Origin: Polaribacter vadi
GTDB lineage: Bacteria; Bacteroidota; Bacteroidia; Flavobacteriales; Flavobacteriaceae
Reading direction: 5' to 3'
Assembly: GCF_018861005.1 (NCBI RefSeq)
Contig: NZ_JAHKQL010000015.1
Span: 1-64,000, forward strand
DNA length: 64,000 bases
The position numbers were made by a program, and so were the translations under genes. The notes under the pieces were generated by a model that did no database searches, was not told the DNA's origin, and saw only the letters and a list, made by a program, of their open reading frames with translations. This document shows, one piece after another, positions 1 through 7,266 of the stretch; positions within the stretch are counted from its first letter, which is position 1, and every line of letters starts with the position of its first letter.

Positions 1-87
1 AGAGAGGTTAATATTCGTTTATTTATCAAAACCGTATTCGGTATTGTATTCTGTAAATATAAATATTAATATTGTATTATTAATTAA

Positions 88-942
88 ATGACATTGTTAA
101 TGCATAAAAATGAAGAGTTCAGGAAGAAAGTTGAAGAAATGTTCAAAATGAAGATTTTAGATTTGTATTTTCCACATCAGAAGTATTTAGATTTCCTAAT
201 AAGCTCTCTATCCTTAACCGAAGCAAATAGTTACAATAATGCTGAGCTGGCATTCATCACTAAATTTAATTCAACTGATGTTAAAGATTTATCCCAATTT
301 ATTCATTGGTGTTTGAATCAACTACTTTGGGTTAACTCAATTTTAGAATCAGAGAAATATTGTTCTAAATCTGATGATATAGAAGAGTTTTTTGATTACC
401 CTGAACCTAGTGTTGACGGGGATCATTGGATATTATCAAAAGTAATTGATAGAGGGTTATATTTTTATCATATGGAAGATATCACTGCCTCTAAAGTGAT
501 AATTAATTCAGCTAATATTACAGGTATAGCAGAATCTTTGTCGAAAGCAAAAAATAAGTCCAATTTGAAAAAGGAGAATCAAATTATTCTGCATAATGAT
601 GATAGCTCTACTTTATTTATAAACAAAGATATAGAAGAAAGGTGCATCAATGTTTTAAAAACTATAAAACATCCCGTATTAGATGAGCAAGGAGCTTTTA
701 TAAATAGTCATGGTATGATAGCTGCAATTGTTTTTTGGTACTATAAATGTAAAGTATTAAGTTTTATTTCTAAAGATTCATCTACAACAAGGGATAATAT
801 TTCAAAGGAGCTAATGGAACTCATTCCAAACCTATCAATTGAATCTAGTAATTTAAGTCAGAACACAAAAGCAAAAAAATACAAAGAAGATATTGAGAAT
901 AAACTTAATGAGATTGCAGATAAACTAAAAGAAACACACTAA
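88..942 (+). CDS. Hypothetical protein, 284 aa
   Basis: I do not recognise this protein. It has no signal peptide and no clear membrane segment, so it is probably cytoplasmic. The N-terminal half is mixed and rich in aromatic residues (FPHQKYLDFL near residue 30, HWCLNQLLW near 73). The last 30 or so residues are Lys/Glu-rich and probably form a charged helix or coiled coil. An ATG four codons downstream, at position 100, is an alternative start. The gene stands alone at the left edge of the island, with AT-rich DNA upstream and the AACCTTCAC repeats directly after its stop. It could be island cargo such as a defence or regulatory protein, but nothing in the sequence shows a function. Confidence 0.6.
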   Translation: MTLLMHKNEEFRKKVEEMFKMKILDLYFPHQKYLDFLISSLSLTEANSYNNAELAFITKFNSTDVKDLSQFIHWCLNQLLWVNSILESEKYCSKSDDIEEFFDYPEPSVDGDHWILSKVIDRGLYFYHMEDITASKVIINSANITGIAESLSKAKNKSNLKKENQIILHNDDSSTLFINKDIEERCINVLKTIKHPVLDEQGAFINSHGMIAAIVFWYYKCKVLSFISKDSSTTRDNISKELMELIPNLSIESSNLSQNTKAKKYKEDIENKLNEIADKLKETH

Positions 943-945
943 AAA

Positions 946-1002
946 AACCTTCACAACCTTCACCTTTTTCCCAACTTCCTCCTCTAAACTTTAAACCTTC
1001 AC
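946..1002 (+). repeat. Three AACCTTCAC direct repeats (iteron-like)
   Basis: The 9-mer AACCTTCAC occurs perfectly at 946-954, 955-963 and 994-1002. The first two copies are head to tail and the third lies 39 bp further on, in the same orientation, within a pyrimidine-rich tract. The repeats lie between the stop of the preceding gene and the short ORFs that lead to a polymerase-like gene. Short direct repeats upstream of a replication-type gene recall iterons or repressor sites. That function is inferred. Confidence 0.45.
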
Positions 1003-1097
1003 TAACATTTTTAACAACTTTAACTAACTCTTAATAAGGTTTTTACACTTTATTCCTATTGACTAAAATTGTATCATATTATAAAAAAAATATAATT

Positions 1098-1232
1098 ATG
1101 ATGCAGAATATTACATATACTATTTTCAAGGTTTCAGCCTTAATTTACTCGCTTAAAAATAACTTATCGCCCTCTATTCAATGGGCAGTTTCCACTAAAA
1201 AATTACCCGCTTCTGTATTAGAGTTTTACTAA
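1098..1232 (+). CDS. Small ORF, 44 aa, upstream of the polymerase-like gene
   Basis: This short open frame runs from ATG at 1098 (a second ATG follows at once) to TAA at 1230-1232. It encodes a mildly basic, partly hydrophobic peptide containing the stretches FKVSALIYSLKNN and QWAVSTKKLPASVLEFY. It ends 24 bases before the next ATG at 1257, and that gene ends 15 bases before the polymerase-like gene, so the three could be co-transcribed. I recognise no family. It may be a real small protein or a leader peptide. Its compact spacing in a row of same-strand genes is the main support. Confidence 0.35.
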   Translation: MMQNITYTIFKVSALIYSLKNNLSPSIQWAVSTKKLPASVLEFY

Positions 1233-1256
1233 TTATTAAAGAATAGTTAGTAAAGC

Positions 1257-1451
1257 ATGTTCAAGCTCAAGAACAAAATAGCATCCATGGTAATGGACAA
1301 TCTATCTCTAGAAGATTTGGAAGCTATGGTTGCGCTTAAAAAACAAGAAAGTTCTAAAAGAATTGATCCGGTTGAAATGACTGCGGATGAAAAAATTAGA
1401 AGCTATTGTACGGAGCTACTTAAAAATAAACTTTATGCACCTAAGTCTTAA
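1257..1451 (+). CDS. Small hypothetical protein, 64 aa
   Basis: This is a soluble, helix-forming small protein with a basic N-terminus and an acidic patch (LSLEDLEAMVALKKQE, residues 17-32), and no signal peptide or membrane segment. It lies 15 bases upstream of the polymerase-like gene on the same strand, so the two are likely translated from one message. By position it could be an accessory or control protein for the replication-like gene. That is guilt by association only, and I recognise no domain. Confidence 0.55.
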   Translation: MFKLKNKIASMVMDNLSLEDLEAMVALKKQESSKRIDPVEMTADEKIRSYCTELLKNKLYAPKS

Positions 1452-1466
1452 TAAAGGTTCTGTAGA

Positions 1467-2786
1467 ATGGTTAAGAAGACTTCAAATAAAGACTCATTTT
1501 ACAAAGCTCTTGGCAAGTATCATGTTAATCCCTTCATTATAAATGTCCCAAAAGGGTCTTTAAGAATTGTTAGTAGATTATCTGCTAAAAAGCTAAAGGT
1601 AATCGATAAAAATGCAGATGTTGCTAGAGAAAAGATTTTAATCTTCTTAAACGAATTTAATAGAGGGCATGCACTATTCCTTGCCGATAAATTGAAGTTT
1701 GACTCCGTAGATATACGTTCTAAAAAAATATCTAAAATATTTAGTTCTAAAAAATATAAAGCAGCATTAGAACTCTTATATGATAATGATATTCTTATTA
1801 GATCAACTAAAAACCCATATAAGGTTGGAGATTTTCCTAAGGCCTATAAACTGGCTAATGAAATGATTACTAAACCATTTGTAAAATACACTGTCCTATC
1901 TGATAAATTAAAAAAAAATCTAACCACTTTATATGCAGATCAATCTAGGTTTATTAATGATAACCCCATAGCAAAATCAGCAGTAGATACATCTAAAAAT
2001 ATAACTCTACCTACAGAGGAGGAATTAATAAAACATGCAAAAAAACTAATTTCTATAGAGTGGAACAATAAAGGGAAAAAGTTAGCTTTTAAAAGAAATA
2101 AAACCAAAAATGATAAAAAAATACAGGAGCTTAGGAAAGCTGGTATAGCTGAAAATGAATTACCGAAATTTTATTATATAGAAGATGGGATTAAGCTCTT
2201 TAAACTTTATACTGATAATGGTTATATGTTACCTAAAATTGGAAACTTTAAATCTGGAGGACGAGTAACCACATCATTTACATTAATGCCGAAATGGATA
2301 AGAATTTGTTTAAAGCTAAACAATAAAAGTATTGTAGGTGTAGATTACTCTGCATTGCACCCAAATATAGCTTCTAAATTATGGGGAACAGGTGTATATA
2401 TAGATCATCAAATAATAGCAGACTTCTTAGATATACCTATTCATATCGCTAAACTAGAGCATCTTAAATTTTTTAACACAACCAAAAGAGGTATGAAGAG
2501 GTTGAATGTTTACAAGTACTACAAAGAAAACCAGCCAGAGTTACTAAAGAATTTAGAAAAAACTAAGTCAAAAACCTACAAACGCACATCTGCACTAATG
2601 TTTAAAGCAGAAGTAGAAATTATGAGCGAAGTAATATCAAGGCTAGAAAAGAAAAATCTTTCAAACAGTATTATTTATGTATATGATGAAATCATGACAA
2701 ATAAAAAACACGCTCAAACGGTTAAAGAAGTTATGGAACAAGTAGCTATTGATTTAGGTTATAAACTATATGCCAAAATCGGTTAA
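1467..2786 (+). CDS. Replication-type protein: winged-helix-like N-terminus plus family-A-like polymerase palm
   Basis: This 439-aa protein appears to have two parts. Residues about 55-135 resemble the winged-helix region of plasmid and phage replication proteins: a helix-rich stretch, then KYKAALELLYDNDIL (97-111), then a short strand region and KAYKLANEM. Residues about 260-435 look like a polymerase palm. GRVTTSF (265-271) is followed by GVDYSALHPNIASKL (291-305), where Asp293 would be the motif A aspartate. A Lys/Arg-rich helix at 333-350 could be motif B. YVYDEIMTNKKHA (404-416) resembles motif C (xHDEx) of superfamily A DNA polymerases, with Asp407 and Glu408. From memory, a divergent family-A-like group called TV-Pol occurs in mobile elements and viruses, and this may belong to it. 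There is no exonuclease domain. The palm assignment comes from motifs alone. A functionally different replication initiator remains possible. Confidence 0.5.
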   Translation: MVKKTSNKDSFYKALGKYHVNPFIINVPKGSLRIVSRLSAKKLKVIDKNADVAREKILIFLNEFNRGHALFLADKLKFDSVDIRSKKISKIFSSKKYKAALELLYDNDILIRSTKNPYKVGDFPKAYKLANEMITKPFVKYTVLSDKLKKNLTTLYADQSRFINDNPIAKSAVDTSKNITLPTEEELIKHAKKLISIEWNNKGKKLAFKRNKTKNDKKIQELRKAGIAENELPKFYYIEDGIKLFKLYTDNGYMLPKIGNFKSGGRVTTSFTLMPKWIRICLKLNNKSIVGVDYSALHPNIASKLWGTGVYIDHQIIADFLDIPIHIAKLEHLKFFNTTKRGMKRLNVYKYYKENQPELLKNLEKTKSKTYKRTSALMFKAEVEIMSEVISRLEKKNLSNSIIYVYDEIMTNKKHAQTVKEVMEQVAIDLGYKLYAKIG

Positions 2787-3242
2787 TATTTATAAAAAAA
2801 AAACGCGAAATTGATTCTAAATTCAGTCTAGAATTATTCTATAATTTAGAACTTAGAGTTATATTTAATTATAACTCCACTTAATATAAGCAATCAATAA
2901 TTTAAATTGCTCATCTTACAGAATGGTATATTATTTCTTTCCATTGTTTTCTCAAAATCATTTACCCCTAATGTCTTTAAACTTAGTTATAGCAGGTGTT
3001 TCAGGCTTTTTTTGTGAAAAATTTTCTGACAAATAAATACATATGCTGTAGTTAAAGTATTTATATAAAGTTCAAAACAATAGTAAATATTTCATAATTG
3101 CCTTTTAACTAAGATTATATAAATTGGTTACAAGCCCTTAAAATATATAGAAAAGTTTTCTACAATTACGGTACTACTTTTACACTATATGTTTAAAAAG
3201 ATTCCTATTTTTAAAGTCAATTTAAAAAATAGCTATTCTACA
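2787..3242. other. Intergenic region with three successive hairpins
   Basis: No gene is visible here. Just after the polymerase-like gene there are palindromes: TTCTAAATT at 2815-2823 pairing with AATTTAGAA at 2843-2851, which enclose a second small stem TAGAAT/ATTCTA, and then GAGTTATA at 2856-2863 pairing with TATAACTC at 2870-2877. No clear U-tract follows, so these do not look like ordinary terminators. The rest, up to the hsdM start, is AT-rich and presumably contains the hsdM promoter. TACTTTTA near 3172 is a weak match to the Bacteroidota -7 box. Confidence 0.4.
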
Positions 3243-4868
3243 ATGTCAGAAGATCATAAAAAGCAATTAGAACAACAACTCTGGAATATTGCCAACACCC
3301 TGCGTGGTAAAATGAATGCAGATGAGTTTCGTGATTATATATTAGGCTTTATTTTCTACAAGTACCTTTCTGAGAGAATGGAAATATACGCTAACAAAAT
3401 ATTGAAAGAAGGTGGTGATGCATTTCTATTTTCTGAAATAGACGAAAACACAGAAAACGGTCAAGAATACATAGAAGCTATAAAAGAAGAATCTTTAGAA
3501 AAATTGGGTTACTTCTTAAAACCATCAGAATTATTTTCAGCAGTTTCTAAACGTGGTAATCATAATGAAGATTCTACAGAAAGCGATACAGTAGCAGAAG
3601 ATACTTCATTAACGTACAATACAAAAGACAACTTCATATTAGAAGACTTGCAAAAAATCTTAAACAATATCCAAAACAGCACAATGGGTACGGATAGTGA
3701 AGAAGATTTTGAAGATCTCTTTGAAGATATGGATTTAAACTCTACCAAGTTAGGAAAAACACCAGAAGCGCGTAATGAAATTATCGCTAAAGTACTCGCA
3801 CACTTAGACAAAATAGATTTTAAATTAGAAAACACAGAGTTAGATGTATTAGGTGATGCTTACGAATACCTAATAGGGAAATTTGCAAGTGGAGCAGGTA
3901 AAAAAGCAGGTGAATTTTACACGCCACAAGAGGTAAGTATGGTGTTAGCAAAGTTGGTAACAACAGGTAAAAAGAAACTAAAATCTGTATATGATCCAAC
4001 CTGCGGTTCTGGTTCTTTACTATTGCGTGTTGCTAAAGAAGTAGATGAAGTAAACAACTTTTACGGTCAAGAATTAAACCGTACAACTTACAATTTAGCG
4101 CGTATGAATATGATATTGCATGGTGTGCATTATCGTGAGTTTGATATTAAACAAGAGGACACTTTAGAGCATCCACAGCATATAGAACATCGTTTTGAAG
4201 CTATTGTAGCAAACCCACCTTTTTCTGCAAAGTGGAGTGCGAATCAACTCTTTATGAGTGATGACAGGTTTAGTCAATATGGAAAATTAGCACCAGGTAG
4301 CAAAGCAGATTTTGCATTTGTACAACACATGGTACATCATTTAGCGGAAAACGGACAAATGGCAGTGGTATTACCTCATGGAGCTTTGTTTAGAGGAAGT
4401 GCAGAAGCACACATACGTAAATACTTAATAGAAGAAAAAAACTGTTTAGATGCTGTTATAGGTTTGCCTGCCAATATATTTTACGGTACTTCTATACCAA
4501 CCTGTATTTTAGTATTTAAAAAATGTAGAGAAAACCCTAACAACATTTTATTTATAGATGCCAGCGCAAATTTTGAGAAAGTGAAAACTCAAAATATATT
4601 AAGTGAGGCTAATATGAATAAAATTGTAAGTACGTATCGTGAACGTAAAACCGAAGACAAATATTCTTATGTCGCACCTTTAAGCGAAGTGGTAGAAAAC
4701 GACTACAACTTAAATATACCACGTTATGTAGATACTTTTGAAGAAGAAGAGTCAATTGATATTGATGCTGTAGCTACTGAAATTGAAAGTTTAAATACCG
4801 ATTTAAAAGAAAACGAAACGCTAATAGCTTCTTTCTGTAAAGAACTAAACATTAAAACACCTTTTTAA
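3243..4868 (+). CDS. hsdM: Type I restriction-modification system, DNA methyltransferase subunit HsdM
   Basis: HsdM transfers a methyl group from S-adenosylmethionine to adenine in the site chosen by HsdS. With HsdR the complex also restricts unmodified DNA. The 541-aa protein begins with the HsdM N-terminal helical domain (LWNIANTLRGKMNADEFRDY). The methyltransferase core follows, with the SAM-binding motif DPTCGSG at about 251-257 and the catalytic NPPF motif at about 324-327, typical of gamma-class N6-adenine enzymes. I chose ATG 3243, which gives MSEDHKKQLEQ, because the 18 codons upstream do not resemble the family. hsdS begins two bases after the stop. The gene is full length with both motifs intact, so it should be active. 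Confidence 0.95.
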   Translation: MSEDHKKQLEQQLWNIANTLRGKMNADEFRDYILGFIFYKYLSERMEIYANKILKEGGDAFLFSEIDENTENGQEYIEAIKEESLEKLGYFLKPSELFSAVSKRGNHNEDSTESDTVAEDTSLTYNTKDNFILEDLQKILNNIQNSTMGTDSEEDFEDLFEDMDLNSTKLGKTPEARNEIIAKVLAHLDKIDFKLENTELDVLGDAYEYLIGKFASGAGKKAGEFYTPQEVSMVLAKLVTTGKKKLKSVYDPTCGSGSLLLRVAKEVDEVNNFYGQELNRTTYNLARMNMILHGVHYREFDIKQEDTLEHPQHIEHRFEAIVANPPFSAKWSANQLFMSDDRFSQYGKLAPGSKADFAFVQHMVHHLAENGQMAVVLPHGALFRGSAEAHIRKYLIEEKNCLDAVIGLPANIFYGTSIPTCILVFKKCRENPNNILFIDASANFEKVKTQNILSEANMNKIVSTYRERKTEDKYSYVAPLSEVVENDYNLNIPRYVDTFEEEESIDIDAVATEIESLNTDLKENETLIASFCKELNIKTPF

Positions 4869-4869
4869 T

Positions 4870-6093
4870 ATGCAGAAAGAAAAAAGGTTGATTCCAGAAT
4901 TGAGGTTTGTGGGTTTTGAGAAGGAGTGGCAAAATAAGTTCTTTTCTGAGATGTTATTATCATCAAGATTGGGTGGTAACTATTCCAATTCTGAAATCCC
5001 TAACGACTACCCACTAATTAAAATGGGAAACTTAGGAAGAGGAAGTATTAAGCTTGATAAATTAGAATATATAGATGAAAAAGAAGAACTTAAAAGTGAA
5101 GATTTAATTAAAGAAGGAGATCTTTTTTTTAACACAAGAAATACGCTTGATTTAGTTGGTAAAGTTGCTATATGGAGAAATGAATTACCAAAAGCTTATT
5201 ATAACTCAAATCTTATGTATATAAAATTTGAAAATAATTATTTTATGAATTACAGTCTTAATTCATTTCAAGGAATAAAAAAACTAAGACGAATAGCAAC
5301 AGGAACCACGAGTGTAGCCGCAATATATTCTAAGGATTTATTTAAACTAAAATTTAATATTCCCTCATTAGAAGAACAACAAAAAATAGCCAATTTTCTA
5401 ACTACCATAGATACCCAAATACAGACTTTAGAAAAAAAGAAAAGCCTTTTAGAACAATACAAGAAAGGAGTAATGCAAAAAATCTTTAAACAAGAATTTA
5501 GGTTTAAAATGGAAGATGGGAGTTTGTTTCCTGAGTGGGTGAAACTTAAGTTGTCAGATTTTTTAATTACCACATTGAGAGAAGTTGATAAGCCAAATAA
5601 TAATTATTTAGCCATTGGTATAAGAAGTCATTGTAAAGGTACTTTTCAGAAACCTAATTCAGATCCTTCTAAAAACTCAATGAAGAAACTTTTTGTAGTT
5701 CAAGAAAACGATTTGATAGTAAATATAACTTTTGCTTGGGAGGGTGCAATAGCCATAGTGAAAAAAGAAGATGAAGGTGCTCACGTATCTCATAGATTTC
5801 CAACTTATACATTTAATAGAGACTTAGTAATTCACGAGTTTTTTAAATATGTAATTATTCAAAAAAAATTTAGAAATATTCTTGATTTAATTTCACCAGG
5901 TGGTGCTGGAAGAAATAGAGTAATGAGTAAAAAAGAATTTGTAAAAATAAAGTGGAGTATACCTTGTGTAGAAGAACAAACCAAAATCGCTAATTTTTTA
6001 TCTGCAATAGATGAAAATATAGCTTTAGTCAATACCAAAATAGAACACACAAAAGCCTATAAAAAAGGCTTGTTGCAACAGATGTTTGTGTAA
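4870..6093 (+). CDS. hsdS: Type I restriction-modification system, specificity subunit HsdS
   Basis: HsdS recognises the bipartite DNA target and holds HsdM and HsdR together. The 407-aa protein has the usual two halves. Target-recognition domain 1 (about 15-160) is followed by a conserved helix (EEQQKIANFL, then LLEQYKKGVMQKIF, about 165-208). Target-recognition domain 2 (about 215-365) is followed by the matching second helix (EEQTKIANFL, then AYKKGLLQQMF, about 369-406). Two complete recognition domains imply an asymmetric two-part target. The gene sits two bases after hsdM. I saw no inverted partner hsdS or recombinase nearby, so there is no sign of phase-variable shuffling. The target sequence cannot be read from the protein. 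Confidence 0.93.
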   Translation: MQKEKRLIPELRFVGFEKEWQNKFFSEMLLSSRLGGNYSNSEIPNDYPLIKMGNLGRGSIKLDKLEYIDEKEELKSEDLIKEGDLFFNTRNTLDLVGKVAIWRNELPKAYYNSNLMYIKFENNYFMNYSLNSFQGIKKLRRIATGTTSVAAIYSKDLFKLKFNIPSLEEQQKIANFLTTIDTQIQTLEKKKSLLEQYKKGVMQKIFKQEFRFKMEDGSLFPEWVKLKLSDFLITTLREVDKPNNNYLAIGIRSHCKGTFQKPNSDPSKNSMKKLFVVQENDLIVNITFAWEGAIAIVKKEDEGAHVSHRFPTYTFNRDLVIHEFFKYVIIQKKFRNILDLISPGGAGRNRVMSKKEFVKIKWSIPCVEEQTKIANFLSAIDENIALVNTKIEHTKAYKKGLLQQMFV

Positions 6094-6186
6094 TACTTTC
6101 TCAAAATATAATTAGTTAAAAATGAGAGGATTGTTAAAAAATATCACAAAAATGTTAATAAGTTATGCTAGGTTGTATAAAAAATG

Positions 6187-6194
6187 TATTTTTG
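6187..6194 (+). promoter_or_regulatory. Candidate -7 box (TATTTTTG) for a small RNA or leader
   Basis: TATTTTTG matches the Bacteroidota TAnnTTTG -7 box exactly and lies in the gap between hsdS and the Abi_2 gene. No TTTG lies at the ideal upstream distance, so the match is partial. Transcription would begin near 6200 and run into the hairpin at 6262-6298. Confidence 0.35.
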
Positions 6195-6308
6195 TACCAA
6201 CAAAGCACAGCAGTGTTTTTGTTTACATAGCACTAGACAGTACATACACTAACAATAATACACCTTCCATGCCTCTTTACAATGCACACTCGGAAGGTTT
6301 TTTCTTTT
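6195..6308 (+). ncRNA. Candidate structured RNA upstream of the Abi_2/AbiF gene
   Basis: The 220-base gap between hsdS and the Abi_2 gene has no convincing protein. It has a -7 box at 6187 and ends in a terminator-like hairpin: ACCTTCC at 6262-6268 pairs with GGAAGGT at 6292-6298, and TTTTTTCTTTT follows. Inside, GTGT and TGTT near 6213-6223 can pair with AACA and ACAC near 6251-6263. AGTGT (6212-6216) could also pair with ACACT (6286-6290), giving a possible pseudoknot. From memory, a conserved abiF RNA motif has been described upstream of abiF-type genes, which makes this position meaningful. Whether this sequence fits that motif is untested. The alternative is a transcription attenuator for the Abi gene. 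Confidence 0.4.
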
Positions 6309-6314
6309 AATGCT

Positions 6315-7262
6315 ATGAATAAAAAAAAGTACACCAAACAACCGTTGTCTTTTCAAGACCAAATCACACAACTTCAAGGTAGAAACTTAACCATTCAAAA
6401 CCCTGCTGAAGCTACTGCATATTTACAGAGTATAAGTTATTACAGGTTAAGTGCCTATTTTTTACCATATCAGCAAACAAAAGATACTTTTAATGCAGGC
6501 ACAACCTTTAGTCAAATTATTGAAACATATATGTTTGATAAAGACTTGCGTTTATTGGTTTTTGATTGTATTGAGCGTTTAGAAATTGCCATTCGCACAC
6601 AGTTTATATACGCAATGGCAGTGCATTATAACGATGCACATTGGCAAGATAACAAAGCGTTATTTGTTAATCCTTTTTACAACAGAGTAGGTAACTTAGT
6701 AGATCCCTATAACGATTTGCAAAACATTATTTCTAAAGCAAAAACAAAACGTACACCAGAGGTCTTTATAAAGCATTATACAGATAATTATAATTCGCCA
6801 GCAAACCCACCATCTTGGATGTGTTTAGAGTTGTTAACTATGGGAGAGTTGTCACATATCTACAGAGGATTACGAAACAATGCCGATAAAAAAAGAATAG
6901 CTTCCTTTTTTGATGTTCATCACAAAGTGTTTACCTCTTGGTTGCATAGTTTAACATATGTAAGAAATTTATGTGCGCATCATTCAAGATTATGGAATAG
7001 AGATTTAGCAATTGAGCCTAACAGACTTTTAAAACCAAAAGGAGCTTGGATTGGTAGTAACTATCAAAATAATAAACGAATGTTTTACTTTTTATGTGTA
7101 TTAAAGTATATGCTAAATAGAGCAAATCCTACAAATACATTAACACAAAGATTAGATACATTATTTAACAAATATCCATCTGTTCCTGTTCGGTATGTAG
7201 GTATTCCATCAGATGGAAATGGGAATTTATTAAATTGGAAAAATGAGCCTTTATGGCAATAA
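6315..7262 (+). CDS. Abi_2 (AbiD/AbiF) family abortive-infection protein, HEPN-type
   Basis: The 315-aa protein matches the Abi_2 family, which includes the lactococcal phage-exclusion proteins AbiD and AbiF. Family features are the N-terminal SYYRLSAYFLPY (near 41-52), the helix FDKDLRLLVFDCIERLEIAIR (about 74-94), and YVRNLCAHHSRLWNR near the C-terminal third. In the last motif Arg217 and His222 form an R-x4-H pair typical of HEPN ribonuclease folds. Such proteins are thought to act as RNA-cleaving toxins during phage infection. I chose ATG 6315 (MNKKKYTKQ). The upstream frame reads through the hairpin that precedes the gene. The gene sits between hsdS and hsdR, close to hsdR, so it belongs to the restriction locus as a second defence layer. 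It has no membrane segment and should be cytoplasmic. Confidence 0.88.
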   Translation: MNKKKYTKQPLSFQDQITQLQGRNLTIQNPAEATAYLQSISYYRLSAYFLPYQQTKDTFNAGTTFSQIIETYMFDKDLRLLVFDCIERLEIAIRTQFIYAMAVHYNDAHWQDNKALFVNPFYNRVGNLVDPYNDLQNIISKAKTKRTPEVFIKHYTDNYNSPANPPSWMCLELLTMGELSHIYRGLRNNADKKRIASFFDVHHKVFTSWLHSLTYVRNLCAHHSRLWNRDLAIEPNRLLKPKGAWIGSNYQNNKRMFYFLCVLKYMLNRANPTNTLTQRLDTLFNKYPSVPVRYVGIPSDGNGNLLNWKNEPLWQ

Positions 7263-7266
7263 TTTT

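Noticed and set aside
3189..3242. Longer N-terminus for HsdM starting at ATG 3189
   Set aside because: The 18 added residues do not resemble HsdM, and MSEDHKKQLEQ at 3243 is the usual start.
4870..6093. Phase-variable hsdS locus
   Set aside because: Only one hsdS gene is present, with no inverted partial copy and no recombinase gene nearby.
6122..6310. 62-codon frame between hsdS and the Abi_2 gene
   Set aside because: Its composition is unlike a protein, it covers the -7 box and the terminator-like hairpin, and it overlaps no known family.
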